Shown: positions 53,791 through 63,564 of the stretch, piece after piece
Position numbering within the stretch: position 1 is the stretch's first letter
How the letters are laid out: each line of letters opens with the position of its first letter
Source: Subtercola lobariae
Lineage (GTDB): Bacteria > Actinomycetota > Actinomycetes > Actinomycetales > Microbacteriaceae
Reading direction: 5' to 3'
Length of the DNA: 64,000 nucleotides
NCBI RefSeq assembly: GCF_014640255.1
Contig: NZ_BMGP01000003.1
Location: 596,869 to 660,868, forward strand
The notes under the pieces: model-generated
What the model was told of the DNA's origin: nothing
Database searches by the model: none
The model's input: only the letters and a program-made list of their open reading frames with translations
Made by a program: the position numbers and the translations under genes

Positions 53791-54720
53791 GTGAGTATTA
53801 CAGCTATCAGTGCCTCGAAATCGCCTCTGCTGGGTGCGCCGACTGTGTCGACGCAGTGGCTCTGCGACCACATCGGCTCTGATTCGATCGTGGTACTCGA
53901 TGCCACCGTTCTCTCGGTGCTCGCGTTCGGAGGTGACCGAGTGTGGCTTAGCGGGCTCGACGAATACCTGGTGAACGGCCATATTCCCGGTGCGCTCTTC
54001 GCCGATGTGATCGAGACGCTCTCTGACCCTGATCGTCCGTTCGGCTTCGCACGACCCTCCGCCGAACGGTTCTCTGCGGCCGTCACGCAACTCGGCATCG
54101 GCCCGTCAACGACCGTCATCGTCTACGACAACAGCCTCGGCCAGTGGGCCGCTCGCGTCTGGTGGCTCTTTCGCTCGTTCGGTCATGACCAGGTGGCGGT
54201 GCTCGACGGCGGACTGACCAAATGGAACCTCGAAGACCGCCCCACCGAGACGGGCTACGTCGAACCGACCGTCGCGCTCGAAGCGTTCGTCGCTGAAGAG
54301 CGGCATGGGTTCTGGGTAGAGAAGCCCTTCGTTGAAGATGTCGTCGCCGGGCGAGTGGATGCTCTGCTGCTCTGCGCGCTGCCTCCGAAAGAGTTCTCCG
54401 GTGAAACCGGCAGCCGTGAGCGGCGCGGGCACATTCCGGGCAGCGTGAACGTTGCCGCAGGTCGCCTGGTCGACCCTGAGACGCACGCGATGCTGCCCAA
54501 AAGCGCTTTGCGCGGCGCGTTCGCCGCCGTGCTCGAGGGTCGTGCCGATGGCTCTCGTGCGGCGGCCGATGATCGCATTGTCGTGTACTGCGGCGGCGGA
54601 ATCGCGGCGGCGGCCGACGCACTCGCGCTCGCAGCGCTCGGTGAGTACAACGTCGCCGTCTACGACGGATCGCTGAACGAATGGAGCGCCGACCCGGCCG
54701 CGCCCCTGCTCAGTCTCTGA
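53791..54720 (+). CDS. Thiosulfate/3-mercaptopyruvate sulfurtransferase (tandem rhodanese)
   Basis: The 309 residues form two rhodanese domains. The first (about 15-135, DEYLVNGHIPGALFADV and VIVYDNSLGQWAARVWWLF) is inactive; the second (about 165-305) has the active-site Cys in IVVYCGGGIAAAADALALA (Cys 267). The CGGGI loop resembles the thiosulfate/mercaptopyruvate group but differs from the CRKGVT and CGSGVT forms, so the donor is uncertain. It transfers sulfane sulfur to thiols or cyanide. GTG 53791 has TAGCGT seven bases upstream. Its stop lies inside a 17-bp tandem repeat that also contains the stop of the convergent YyaL gene. Confidence 0.85.
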   Translation: MSITAISASKSPLLGAPTVSTQWLCDHIGSDSIVVLDATVLSVLAFGGDRVWLSGLDEYLVNGHIPGALFADVIETLSDPDRPFGFARPSAERFSAAVTQLGIGPSTTVIVYDNSLGQWAARVWWLFRSFGHDQVAVLDGGLTKWNLEDRPTETGYVEPTVALEAFVAEERHGFWVEKPFVEDVVAGRVDALLLCALPPKEFSGETGSRERRGHIPGSVNVAAGRLVDPETHAMLPKSALRGAFAAVLEGRADGSRAAADDRIVVYCGGGIAAAADALALAALGEYNVAVYDGSLNEWSADPAAPLLSL

Positions 54721-54774
54721 TTCTGATCAGCCTGTGATTCTGCTCAGTCTCTGATTCGGCTCAGCCTGAGCATC
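54709..54774. repeat. 17-bp tandem repeat spanning two convergent stop codons
   Basis: Units start at 54709, 54726, 54743 and 54760, exactly 17 bases apart, with a core CTCAGTCTCTGATTCTG that degenerates in the last copy. The rhodanese TGA (54718-54720) and the YyaL stop (TCA on the plus strand, 54744-54746) both lie inside the array. Confidence 0.8.
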
Positions 54775-56396
54775 ACTTCCAACGTGGCGCCGAACGCGAT
54801 GGGGCGCGCTAGCGCCAGCGGAGCAAGCGGGCCTATGGTTCGTCGCGCCGCGTCGAGGTAGATCTTCTCGGAATTCTCTGCGAACACGTCGAGCGAAGCC
54901 GCGGCCAGCGCGCTGAGCCCCGAGGGATACGCCCCTTCAGAAACGTCGCCATCGAACAGCAGCCCTCGGGATTCGAGCACCGGATCGCCTCCGCCAGGAG
55001 CCGTGAAAACGGCACCATCAGAGCGCGCCGAGGTTGCAGCGCCCCGGGCGGCGTCGATGAGAGCCTTGCCGGTCTGAACGTAGCGCGAGCCGGCCGCCGC
55101 GCTGCCGAGCGCACTACCGAGTCTCAACAGGGCCACCGCGAGCATTCCATAGTCTTCGAGGGTCGCCCGGGCATCCGATCGGCGCGAGCCCAGCGTTGCG
55201 CGCAGCACGGTGTGATCGTCACGAAAGTGGTGCTCGAGCAGAAAGTCAGCGGCATCGCGTGCTGCCGTCAGCCATCGGGCATTGCCCGACACCGTTGCGG
55301 CATGCGCGAGTGCAGCGATGGCGAGGCCGTTCCAGCCCGTCAGAATCTTCTGATCGAGTTTCGGTGCGACTTCACTCGCTCTGGCCTCGGCGTCGAGTGA
55401 GTAGTAGCCGCCTTCGGATTGACGGCCGCCGACGACGCTCTCGGAATCTTGTGCGGAGGCGAACCCACCACCGTCGATCTGAAGCACATCGATCAGAAAG
55501 CCGGCGATACCCGCCGCTGCCTCGGTAGCCCAGATCTCTGTCGGGTGCTGCTCTGCGACGGTCGTGTAGGCGTCGAGCAGCAGCGCATTGTCGTACAGCA
55601 TGCGTTCGTAGTGTGGCTCGCTCCAGTTTGCGCGCGTCGCATACCGAAAGAAGCCGCCCTCAACCGGGTCACGAAGCTCAGACGCTGCCATCACCTTCAA
55701 CGTTCGCAGGGCGAGCGGAGCCCTGGCTTCGAGCAGAAAATTGAGTACCGGGGCCACGGGAAACTTCGGGGCGCCGCCGAACCCGCCGTTAACCGTGTCT
55801 TCGTACGCCTCGAGTTCGGAGACCACTCCACGAAGTTGCTCGGGAGTCGGCAGCAGAATGCCCGCAGCACCATCAGCGCCCGCCTCATCGCTGTCGCTGC
55901 TCGACCTCATTACGGCCGTCAACTCGTCGGCGGTCGCGTCGACCTCGGCGCGTCGGTTCACCCAGGCGTCAGACACCGCGGCGAGTATCTGACTGAACGA
56001 CGGGCTGCCGGGCATTGCCACAGGAGGGGAATAGGTGCCGGCGAAGAAAGGCTTCGCGCCTGGCGTGACGAACACATTCAGCGGCCAGCCCAGGTTCTGC
56101 GTAAATGCACCGGCCGCCGCGAGATAGGTCGCGTCGACTTCGGGATGTTCTTCTCGGTCGACCTTGATGGCCACGAATCCGGCAGTGAGTTGAGCAGCCA
56201 ACACGGGGTCGCTGAAGCTCTCTCTCGCCATCACATGGCACCAATGACACGTCGAGTAGCCGATCGAGACCAACACGGGCACGTCGCGACGAACCGCCTC
56301 GGCGAAGGCCTCTTCGCCCCAACCGAACCAGTCGACAGGGTTCTCAGCGTGCGATCGCAAGTACGGGCTGATCGCGTCGCCCAATCGATTGGCCAT
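54744..56396 (-). CDS. YyaL-like thioredoxin-domain (DUF255) protein
   Basis: The 550-residue protein has the N-terminal DUF255 thioredoxin-like domain (about 1-165, with [18 protein letters not shown], Cys 50 and Cys 53, and [18 protein letters not shown]) and a C-terminal (alpha/alpha)6 barrel typical of the N-acylglucosamine-2-epimerase/cellobiose-2-epimerase fold (about 200-545, [20 protein letters not shown] and [15 protein letters not shown]). The function is not established. ATG 56396 is chosen because [16 protein letters not shown] is the conserved N-terminus; the open frame extends 826 more codons upstream only because it is antisense to hrpA. A CAGGCT hexamer lies six bases before ATG. 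Confidence 0.85.
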   Translation of the reverse strand: MANRLGDAISPYLRSHAENPVDWFGWGEEAFAEAVRRDVPVLVSIGYSTCHWCHVMARESFSDPVLAAQLTAGFVAIKVDREEHPEVDATYLAAAGAFTQNLGWPLNVFVTPGAKPFFAGTYSPPVAMPGSPSFSQILAAVSDAWVNRRAEVDATADELTAVMRSSSDSDEAGADGAAGILLPTPEQLRGVVSELEAYEDTVNGGFGGAPKFPVAPVLNFLLEARAPLALRTLKVMAASELRDPVEGGFFRYATRANWSEPHYERMLYDNALLLDAYTTVAEQHPTEIWATEAAAGIAGFLIDVLQIDGGGFASAQDSESVVGGRQSEGGYYSLDAEARASEVAPKLDQKILTGWNGLAIAALAHAATVSGNARWLTAARDAADFLLEHHFRDDHTVLRATLGSRRSDARATLEDYGMLAVALLRLGSALGSAAAGSRYVQTGKALIDAARGAATSARSDGAVFTAPGGGDPVLESRGLLFDGDVSEGAYPSGLSALAAASLDVFAENSEKIYLDAARRTIGPLAPLALARPIAFGATLEVMLRLSRIRD

Positions 56397-56402
56397 GAAG
56401 CC

Positions 56403-56408
56403 AGCCTG
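56403..56408 (-). promoter_or_regulatory. -10-like element of the YyaL gene
   Basis: CAGGCT lies six bases before ATG 56396. It lacks T1, so support is modest. Confidence 0.3.
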
Positions 56409-56450
56409 CCACGGGTTGCCGCCCTCGCGGCGGTTTAGACTGAGGGGCTG

Positions 56451-59400
56451 ATGAATCTGCCACCGATCACTTTTCCGCCCGAGCTGCCCGTCAGCCAGAT
56501 GCGTGATGAGATCGCGCGCACCATCGCGGCGCATCAGGTTGTCATCATCGCCGGCGAAACGGGTTCGGGTAAGACTACCCAGCTGCCGAAGATCTGCCTC
56601 GAACTCGGCCGCACCAGCATCGGTCATACTCAGCCGCGCCGAATCGCAGCTCGTACCATTGCCGAGCGCATCGCCGAAGAACTCGGCCAGCAGGTCGGCG
56701 AGCTCGTGGGTTACCAGGTTCGGTTCACCGACCGGGTAGGCGCAGACACGAAGATCAAGCTGATGACCGACGGAATTCTGCTCAACGAGATTCACCGCGA
56801 TCGGCTGCTCAAGAAGTACGACACGATCATCATCGACGAGGCCCACGAGCGCAGCCTGACCATCGACTTTCTTCTCGGGTATCTGCGCGAATTGCTGCCC
56901 AAACGCCCCGATCTCAAGGTCATTGTCACCTCTGCCACCATCGACCCCGGCAGCTTTTCGCGCCACTTCGGCGACGCCCCGATCATCGAGGTCTCTGGCA
57001 GAACGTATCCCGTGGAGGTGCGCTACCGCCCGCTCGTCGCCGACGGCGGCGCCGCCATGCTCGATGATGTCGACGACATCACAGACGGCGACATCACTGG
57101 CGTCGACATCACTGAAGGCGATGACCGGCGCGAGGTGAGCGGCGACCGCGGCTCGAAGCACAGCCAGACGAGTGATGCGGTGAATCGTGACCCGCTTGAT
57201 GCGATCAACGAAGCTCTCGACGAGCTCGCTCGCGAAGGCGACGGTGACGTCTTGGTCTTCTTCTCTGGCGAGAACGAGATTCGGGATGCCGAAGAGGCCA
57301 TTCGCGGGCGCCTGAACTCGGGCGGGGGCGGGGCTCTGGGGGCCGCTACCGAGGTGTTGCCTCTCTACGGGCGGTTGTCTGCTGCCGACCAGCACAAGGT
57401 GTTTCAGAGATCGTCGGCCCCGGGCATCCGGCGCCGCATCGTTCTGGCGACGAACGTGGCCGAAACGAGCTTGACTGTTCCGGGCATCAAGTACGTCATC
57501 GATACGGGAACAGCCCGCATCAGCCGCTACAGCGTTCGTTCGAAGGTTCAGCGTCTGCCCATCGAGGCTGTTTCGCAGGCGTCGGCGAACCAGCGGGCCG
57601 GTCGAAGTGGCCGAACCAGCGACGGCATCTGCATTCGGCTGTACTCCGAAGACGACTACCTCAGTCGACCTGAATTCACCGAACCCGAGATTCTGCGCAC
57701 CAATCTCGCGGCGGTGATTCTGCAGATGATTTCGCTCGGCCTCGGCGACATCGCCTCGTTTCCGTTTCTGCAACCGCCAGACTCGCGCGGAATCAAAGAC
57801 GGGCTCGATCTGCTGAGCGAGCTCGGCGCAGTCGACTCGGGTCACTCGAGCGGATTGCCTACCCTCACGAGAGTGGGTCGCGACCTTTCGCGCATGCCCA
57901 TTGAGCCGCGCTTCGCGCGCATGGTGATCGAGTCGAAGCAGCACTCGACGAGTCGCGAGGTCATGGTCATCGTGGCGGGCCTCACTGTGCAAGACCCGCG
58001 AGAACGGCCCCTTGAGAAGCGTCAGCGAGCAGATGAGCTGCACGCCCGATTCACCGATGCGACAAGCGACTTTCTGAGCCTTCTGAATTTGTGGAACTAC
58101 CTCGAGGCGAAACAGAGCGAACTCTCGTCGAGCGCTTTTCGGCGGTTGTGCAAAGGTGAGCACTTGAATTACCTGCGGGTTCGCGAATGGCAAGACGTTT
58201 TTCGGCAACTTCGGCAGCTCAGCAAGCCGTTGAATCTGACCCTCGGCGAGCCGTCGGTCAACCCTGACGGCATTCACCGCTCGATTCTTGCCGGCCTGCT
58301 CTCGCACATCGGGCTGAAAGACGTGGCGAAGAAAGACTACGTCGGCGCCAGGCAGACAAGGTTCAGCATTTTTCCGGGGTCGGCGCTTGCCAAGAAACAG
58401 CCGAACTCGGTGATGAGCGCCGAACTCGTGGAGACGAGCCGGTTGTTCGCTCGAATGAATGCGTCGATCGACCCGGCGTGGGCCGAACAGCTCGCCGGCG
58501 ACCTGTGCAAGCGAACGTACTCTGAGCCGCACTGGGAGAAGAAACAGGGCGCAGTCGTCGCGTATGAACGAGTGACGCTGTACGGCGTGCCGATCGTAGC
58601 GAAGCGGCGAGTTCAGTTCTCGCGTGTCGACCCGGCCTATGCGAGAGAACTGTTCATTCGCCATGCCTTGGTCGACGGCGACTGGGAATCGCAGCATGCG
58701 TTCGATCGTGCGAACCAGCGTTTTCGCCGCGACCTGGCTGAAATCGAAGAACGCAGCCGACGCCGTGACCTGCTTCTCGACGACGAAGCGGTGTTCGAGT
58801 TCTACGACAAGCGAATTCCACGCGAGATCAACACGGCTCGCAGCTTCGACGGCTGGTGGAAAAAGGTTAGGCATGACACTCCAGATCTGTTGACGATGAC
58901 GATCGACACTCTGGTGCCCGAGGGTGCACCAGAGATCGACGAGACGAAGTTTCCGACGGCCTGGCAGCAGGGCGACCAGCGCCTGTCGTTGAACTACCGA
59001 TTCGAACCGGGAACCGAAGACGACGGTGTCAGCGTCACCGTGCCGCTGGCACTCCTCCCCCGCCTCGAACCCACCGGCTTCGAATCACAGGTGCCCGGTT
59101 TTCGCGAAGAACTCGTCACAGCACTCATTCGCTCTCTGCCGAAGAACCTGCGAAAGAACTTCGTGCCCGCCACAGATTGGGCACGCAAGCTTCTCGCCGC
59201 CCTGCCAGAGACGAGTGAATCGTCGTTCTTAGACGATCTCGCCCAAACCATGACGCGCCTCACTTTTGTCGCGGTTTCAGCTTCTGACTTCGATCGTTCG
59301 CGCATTCCTGCCCACCTTTCTGTTTCGTTTCGCGTGGTGGATGAACGGGGAAAGACGCTTGCCGCCTCGAAGAACCTCACCGAACTCCAGCACCGATTTC

Positions 59401-60332
59401 GTTCGGCTGCCCGCGAGAGTGTCGCCCGTGCATCCAGTGCCACCGCCAATGCCATCGAGCAAAGCGGCCTCACGTCGTGGAACTTTACGCAACTGCCACG
59501 GTTCATCGACACGAAGTCGGCGGAAAGTGTAATTCGCGCGTATCCCGCGATTGTGGAGGAGAAGACATCGGTCGCCATTCGCCTGATGAGCACGCAGGGC
59601 GAAGCCGACCGGCTCACACCACTCGGCATTCGTGCCCTGCTGCTGCTCACGGTGCCCTCGCCCGTGTCGTATGTGCGGGAGCACCTCACCCAGAACGAGA
59701 AGCTGATTCTGGCGACGAGCCCCTACCCGAGCATCCAGGCGCTCTTCGACGACACACTCAAGGCGTGCGCCGACGCTGTCATTCGCGAGACGCATGCCGA
59801 CGGGCTGCTTTTCACACAGAGCGAGTTCGAGGCCGTGCGCGATCGTTTTTCGAGCACGGTGATGGAGTCGATGTACTCGGCTGTCGCAACCGTCGCCGCG
59901 AGCCTGACAAAGGCGCGTGATGCCGAGCGCGCACTCAAAAATGCGACAAGCGTTTCGCTTCTCGCCGCTCTGAGCGACGCTCGCGCACAGCTCGCCGCTC
60001 TCATCTACCCGGGCTTCATCTCCTCCACAGGCACGCCTCAGCTCAAAAGTTATCCACGGTACTTGACTGGCGTCGAGCAGCGCATGCAAAAGTTGCCTGA
60101 CGCGCCGGCACGTGACCGGGCCTGGATGACGGAGGTACAGAATGCAACGACACGGTACGAGGCGGCCGGAGGCCCACTGCCGCTGCCCGACAACGCATTC
60201 ACCACGGTGAGCGCCCCGATCATCCGGGCGCGGTGGATGCTCGAAGAACTACGTATCAGCCTGTTCGCTCAGGCTTTGGGAACCGATGGGCCGGTGTCGC
60301 TTCAGCGCATTCAGAAGGTGCTGAGCAGCTAG
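56451..60332 (+). CDS. hrpA: ATP-dependent RNA helicase HrpA
   Basis: The 1293-residue DEAH/RHA helicase has [20 protein letters not shown] (motif I, Lys 41), [20 protein letters not shown] (motif II), [17 protein letters not shown] (motif III) and [18 protein letters not shown] (motif VI), followed by the HA2, OB-fold and a long DUF3418 region of HrpA. It unwinds RNA and acts on ribosomes or mRNA. An acidic insertion of about 45 residues (near 205-250, [20 protein letters not shown]) with internal 15-18-base DNA repeats interrupts the region between helicase domains 1 and 2. TAGACT lies nine bases before ATG 56451. It diverges from the YyaL gene. Confidence 0.96.
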   Translation: MNLPPITFPPELPVSQMRDEIARTIAAHQVVIIAGETGSGKTTQLPKICLELGRTSIGHTQPRRIAARTIAERIAEELGQQVGELVGYQVRFTDRVGADTKIKLMTDGILLNEIHRDRLLKKYDTIIIDEAHERSLTIDFLLGYLRELLPKRPDLKVIVTSATIDPGSFSRHFGDAPIIEVSGRTYPVEVRYRPLVADGGAAMLDDVDDITDGDITGVDITEGDDRREVSGDRGSKHSQTSDAVNRDPLDAINEALDELAREGDGDVLVFFSGENEIRDAEEAIRGRLNSGGGGALGAATEVLPLYGRLSAADQHKVFQRSSAPGIRRRIVLATNVAETSLTVPGIKYVIDTGTARISRYSVRSKVQRLPIEAVSQASANQRAGRSGRTSDGICIRLYSEDDYLSRPEFTEPEILRTNLAAVILQMISLGLGDIASFPFLQPPDSRGIKDGLDLLSELGAVDSGHSSGLPTLTRVGRDLSRMPIEPRFARMVIESKQHSTSREVMVIVAGLTVQDPRERPLEKRQRADELHARFTDATSDFLSLLNLWNYLEAKQSELSSSAFRRLCKGEHLNYLRVREWQDVFRQLRQLSKPLNLTLGEPSVNPDGIHRSILAGLLSHIGLKDVAKKDYVGARQTRFSIFPGSALAKKQPNSVMSAELVETSRLFARMNASIDPAWAEQLAGDLCKRTYSEPHWEKKQGAVVAYERVTLYGVPIVAKRRVQFSRVDPAYARELFIRHALVDGDWESQHAFDRANQRFRRDLAEIEERSRRRDLLLDDEAVFEFYDKRIPREINTARSFDGWWKKVRHDTPDLLTMTIDTLVPEGAPEIDETKFPTAWQQGDQRLSLNYRFEPGTEDDGVSVTVPLALLPRLEPTGFESQVPGFREELVTALIRSLPKNLRKNFVPATDWARKLLAALPETSESSFLDDLAQTMTRLTFVAVSASDFDRSRIPAHLSVSFRVVDERGKTLAASKNLTELQHRFRSAARESVARASSATANAIEQSGLTSWNFTQLPRFIDTKSAESVIRAYPAIVEEKTSVAIRLMSTQGEADRLTPLGIRALLLLTVPSPVSYVREHLTQNEKLILATSPYPSIQALFDDTLKACADAVIRETHADGLLFTQSEFEAVRDRFSSTVMESMYSAVATVAASLTKARDAERALKNATSVSLLAALSDARAQLAALIYPGFISSTGTPQLKSYPRYLTGVEQRMQKLPDAPARDRAWMTEVQNATTRYEAAGGPLPLPDNAFTTVSAPIIRARWMLEELRISLFAQALGTDGPVSLQRIQKVLSS

Positions 60333-60378
60333 AAGCGCCCCAGTTTGGCAAACGGCAACTACCTCACCGTCTACCCGG

Positions 60379-60384
60379 TACACT
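60379..60384 (+). promoter_or_regulatory. -10-like element of the MFS gene
   Basis: TACACT lies nine bases before GTG 60394, slightly farther than the 6-7 bases seen elsewhere; there is no ribosome-binding site, so a leaderless or near-leaderless mRNA remains possible. Confidence 0.4.
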
Positions 60385-60393
60385 AGATCAGTT

Positions 60394-61602
60394 GTGGCTA
60401 GCTATTCGAATCTTCTGAGAACCCGGGGCGTCGGGCGCATCATGGCTGCCCAATTGGTGGCTCGCTTTCCGTTCGGAATGCTGTCGCTGGCTTTTCTGCT
60501 GCACATTCAGCGGGTGCATGACTCGTACGGCTCAGCTGGATTGGTGCTCGCGGCACTGTCGATCGGCCAGGCGATTGCGGGCCCGCTGACGAGCAGGTTG
60601 ATGGGTCGCTGGGGAATGAGACCGGTGATCGGCTCGACCATTGCGGTCTGTGCGGTCGCCATTTCGATCATCGCGCTAGTGCCTCTGAGCATTCCGGTGA
60701 CCATGGGCGTCGCATTCGCGGCCGGCCTCACGATGCCACCGATTCAGCCTGCCGTGCGCACGATCTACCCCAAGATGGTGAACTCGAAGCAGCTCACCCC
60801 GCTGTTCTCGCTCGATGCTTCAGCGCAAGAGATCATCTGGGTGGTGGGGCCGGTGATCACCACCTTCACGGCAACTCAGATCGGCACCGTTCAAGGCATC
60901 TTGCTCGCCGTGATTTTTCTGGTTGTCGGTGGCGCCTGGTTCTTGACGAGCCCAGAACTCGGCAGGGTGCGCATTCCGCGAAGCCGCCGGCGCCTTGGTG
61001 CGGTTCTCGCGAAGCCTCCTGTGCTGCTCGCGACCATCGTGGGGTTCTTGCTCGTAGCCACGTGTGCCTCGGTCGAGGCAGGTGTCGTGTCGACCTTCGG
61101 CCACGGCGGGGCCGAGGCCGGCATCGTGCTCGCGGTTTTCGCGGTGGGTTCGCTGGTTGGCGGCCTGGCTCTCGGGCACACTCCGATCGGGCCGTGGGCT
61201 CTGACCCAACGCATGCTCATCGTTTTCGTCGGCATCGGGGTCTCGGCGCTGTCACTCAATGTCTGGTGGCTCGGCGTTTTTCTCTTTCTGGCCGGAGTCG
61301 GAATCGCCCCCGCACTCGCGGTGATGTTCTCGATCGTGTCGTCGAGTGTGCGCTTCAGTGACACGGCCGAGGCATACGGATGGGTGGGCACGGGTCAGCT
61401 CATCGGCGCTGCGGTGGGTTCGGCGCTGGCCGGATTCATGATCGACTCGCACGGGCCGAGCGGGGCGTTCGTGACTGCCAGCGCCCTTGCATTTGCCGGT
61501 TTTTTAGTGCCGCTGCTGGGTCGCCGCTGGCACCCCGACCTTCGGGGCAAAGACGCGAGCCCCATTCCCGACACCGAGCCGATTGCAACGGTCACCGGCT
61601 GA
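60394..61602 (+). CDS. Major facilitator superfamily transporter
   Basis: The 402-residue protein has 12 transmembrane helices in two halves and the MFS loop 2-3 motif SRLMGRWGMRPVIGS (G-x-x-x-D/G-R/W-x-G-R/M). It resembles drug or sugar efflux members of the DHA1-like or AraJ-like groups, but the substrate is unknown. The last about 20 residues are polar. GTG 60394 is used because homology begins immediately (MASYSNLLRTRGVGRIMAAQ). Confidence 0.85.
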   Translation: MASYSNLLRTRGVGRIMAAQLVARFPFGMLSLAFLLHIQRVHDSYGSAGLVLAALSIGQAIAGPLTSRLMGRWGMRPVIGSTIAVCAVAISIIALVPLSIPVTMGVAFAAGLTMPPIQPAVRTIYPKMVNSKQLTPLFSLDASAQEIIWVVGPVITTFTATQIGTVQGILLAVIFLVVGGAWFLTSPELGRVRIPRSRRRLGAVLAKPPVLLATIVGFLLVATCASVEAGVVSTFGHGGAEAGIVLAVFAVGSLVGGLALGHTPIGPWALTQRMLIVFVGIGVSALSLNVWWLGVFLFLAGVGIAPALAVMFSIVSSSVRFSDTAEAYGWVGTGQLIGAAVGSALAGFMIDSHGPSGAFVTASALAFAGFLVPLLGRRWHPDLRGKDASPIPDTEPIATVTG

Positions 61603-61620
61603 GCCCGAACAACGCAACGC

Positions 61621-61626
61621 GATAAT
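61621..61626 (+). promoter_or_regulatory. -10 element of the 61633 aldo/keto reductase gene (leaderless type)
   Basis: GATAAT lies six bases before ATG 61633, favouring it over ATG 61630. Confidence 0.6.
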
Positions 61627-61632
61627 GGAATG

Positions 61633-62457
61633 ATGACGAGTTCACCGAATCTCACTCTGAACGATGGCAACAGCATCCCGCAGCTCGGTCTCGGGGTGTA
61701 CAAAGCGTCGAACGACGAGGCCAGCCAGGCGGTTGAAGTGGCGTTCGAGGTGGGGTACCGACACGTCGACACGGCCACCCTCTATAACAACGAAGTCGGC
61801 GTGGGCGAAGCCGTCGCTCGAAGTTCGGTGCCGCGCGCCGAGCTCTTCGTCACCACCAAGGTCTACCAAGATCACCACGGGTACGACAAGGCTCGTCGGT
61901 CGTTCGACGAGAGCCTCGCTCGTCTGCGCCTTGACTACGTCGACCTGTTTCTCATTCACTGGCCTGCGCCCAAACAGAACCTCTACGTTGAAACATGGCG
62001 GGCACTTGAAAAGATTCAGGCCGATGGGCTTGCCCGATCGATAGGTGTTTCGAACTTTCACCCGCATCATCTCGAGCGACTCGCCGCAGAGACGAGCGTC
62101 GTGCCGAGCGTCAACCAGATCGAGCTTCACCCCTGGCTGCCGCAACGAGAGGTGCGCGCCTATAACGACGCACATTCGATTCGCACAGAGGCGTGGTCAC
62201 CTCTCGCCCGCGGGCGTGTTCTCGACAACGCTGTGCTCGATCAGATCGGCGCAAAATACGGCAAGAGCGCGGCTCACGTTGTCATTCGGTGGCATCTTCA
62301 GCTCGGCAACGTCGTGATTCCTAAGTCTGTGACGCCGTCACGTATCGCGTCGAACTTCGACGTGTTCGACTTCGAGCTCGACGAAGGCGACCTCGCGCTC
62401 ATCGCGTCGCTGGAGACGGGCGAGCGCACGGGCAAAGACCCCGACTTTCTCGACTGA
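61633..62457 (+). CDS. Aldo/keto reductase (2,5-diketo-D-gluconate reductase-like)
   Basis: The 274-residue TIM-barrel NADPH reductase has the AKR catalytic tetrad Asp 46, Tyr 51, Lys 76 and His 109 in VDTATLYNNEVGVGEAV, TTKVYQDHHG and LFLIHWPAPKQN, plus GLARSIGVSNFHPHHLERL and VIPKSVTPSRI (NADPH-binding). This pattern is that of the AKR5 group that includes 2,5-diketo-gluconate reductases and is often called glyoxal/methylglyoxal reductase. It is convergent with a second AKR gene. The substrate is unknown. Confidence 0.9.
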   Translation: MTSSPNLTLNDGNSIPQLGLGVYKASNDEASQAVEVAFEVGYRHVDTATLYNNEVGVGEAVARSSVPRAELFVTTKVYQDHHGYDKARRSFDESLARLRLDYVDLFLIHWPAPKQNLYVETWRALEKIQADGLARSIGVSNFHPHHLERLAAETSVVPSVNQIELHPWLPQREVRAYNDAHSIRTEAWSPLARGRVLDNAVLDQIGAKYGKSAAHVVIRWHLQLGNVVIPKSVTPSRIASNFDVFDFELDEGDLALIASLETGERTGKDPDFLD

Positions 62458-62459
62458 GC

Positions 62460-62475
62460 CGCCTCGCCTGAGGCG
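62460..62475. terminator. Hairpin between the two convergent aldo/keto reductase genes
   Basis: CGCCTC and GAGGCG form a 6-bp stem around a GCCT loop; it lies right after the stop of the 61633 gene. There is no T-run. It is part of a 14-bp imperfect duplication (62464-62477 and 62478-62491). Confidence 0.45.
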
Positions 62476-62504
62476 CGTCGCCTGGGCCGCGCAGGCTGCG
62501 GCAC

Positions 62505-63488
62505 CTACCAGCGCGAGTGGATGCTCGCCCGAAAGTACCGGTCGTAAATGTCTCTGACGCCGTCGTTGAACCGCTGCCCCAGTTCGGGCAACGACCCCGC
62601 CGCGGCGTTAGCTTCGGCTTGGCCCGGGTTTCGCGCGCCCGGAATCACCGTACTCACCCCCGGCTGCTGAGCCACCCACGCCAGCGCGGCGGTTGCGGGC
62701 GAAATGCCCGCTGCGACCAAGGCCCCAAACTCGCGCGCGGCCGCCAGCCCCGCGGTGTATTCGACTCCCGAAAACGTTTCGCCCACGTCGAAGGCACTGC
62801 CATCTCGGTTGTAGTTGCGATGATCGTTTTCGGCGAAAACAGTCTGCTCAGAGTATTTGCCGGTCAGGAGCCCCGAAGCGAGCGGAACCCTCGCGATGAT
62901 GCCCACACCCGCTGCTCGCGCAGCAGGCAGAACCTCGTCAAGAGGCTTCAGCCGAAAGGCATTCAGAATGATCTGAATAGTCGCCGTGCCAGGCCGCGCG
63001 ATGGCGGCAAGTGCCTGATCGGTGGTCTCAACGCTGAAACCGTAGTTGGCAATCACTTCTTCTGAAACGAGCGTATCGAGGGCGTCATAAACTTCGTCAC
63101 TCTCGAAAACGGGCGACGGCGGACAATGCAACTGAACGAGGTCGAGCGTCTCAACGCCAAGGTTTCTGCGCGATCTATTCGTCCATGCGCGAAAATTCTC
63201 GAGCACGTAATTCTCTGGCAGCTGCTCGGCGCGGCGACCCATTTTCGTCGCCACGGTGATCTGGTGCCCCGGGTTCGCGGAGAGATAGCTGCCGATGAGC
63301 TGTTCGCTGCGACCGTCACCATACACGTCTGCCGTGTCGAACATGGTCACGCCAGATTCCACCGACGCATCGAGCACGGCAAGAGCATCCGCTTCTCTGA
63401 CGTCGCCCCAGTCGGCTCCCAACTGCCAGGTGCCCAGCCCGATGCTCGAGACTGTGCGGTGTGTTCGGCCAAGTTCGCGGTATTCCAT
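62505..63488 (-). CDS. Aldo/keto reductase (YghZ/aldehyde reductase-like)
   Basis: The 327-residue AKR has GLGTWQLGADWGDV, VTMFDTADVYGDGRSEQLIG (Asp 51, Tyr 56), VATKMGRR (Lys 82) and LVQLHCPPSPVFE (His 121), with ALAWVAQQPGVSTVIPGARNP as the cofactor region. It belongs to the AKR11-15-like group used for detoxification of aldehydes or for sugar metabolism. ATG 63488 has TAAGGT six bases upstream. The two AKR genes are convergent and only distantly related, so they are not a recent duplication. Confidence 0.88.
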   Translation of the reverse strand: MEYRELGRTHRTVSSIGLGTWQLGADWGDVREADALAVLDASVESGVTMFDTADVYGDGRSEQLIGSYLSANPGHQITVATKMGRRAEQLPENYVLENFRAWTNRSRRNLGVETLDLVQLHCPPSPVFESDEVYDALDTLVSEEVIANYGFSVETTDQALAAIARPGTATIQIILNAFRLKPLDEVLPAARAAGVGIIARVPLASGLLTGKYSEQTVFAENDHRNYNRDGSAFDVGETFSGVEYTAGLAAAREFGALVAAGISPATAALAWVAQQPGVSTVIPGARNPGQAEANAAAGSLPELGQRFNDGVRDIYDRYFRASIHSRW

Positions 63489-63494
63489 CGTTCA

Positions 63495-63500
63495 ACCTTA
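63495..63500 (-). promoter_or_regulatory. -10 element of the 63488 aldo/keto reductase gene (leaderless type)
   Basis: TAAGGT on the minus strand lies six bases before ATG 63488. Confidence 0.5.
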
Positions 63501-63564
63501 GGGCCGGTGGGGCGACCTTCGGAGAAGGTGAGTGAATGTCAGTGGTTGGTGTTTGACTTGGGTC

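Noticed and set aside
56397..58874. A minus-strand frame open for over 800 codons upstream of the YyaL start, antisense to hrpA.
   Set aside because: It has no family signature and lies directly opposite conserved hrpA codons; high-GC DNA often gives long antisense frames without stops. The YyaL start at 56396 has the family's conserved N-terminus.
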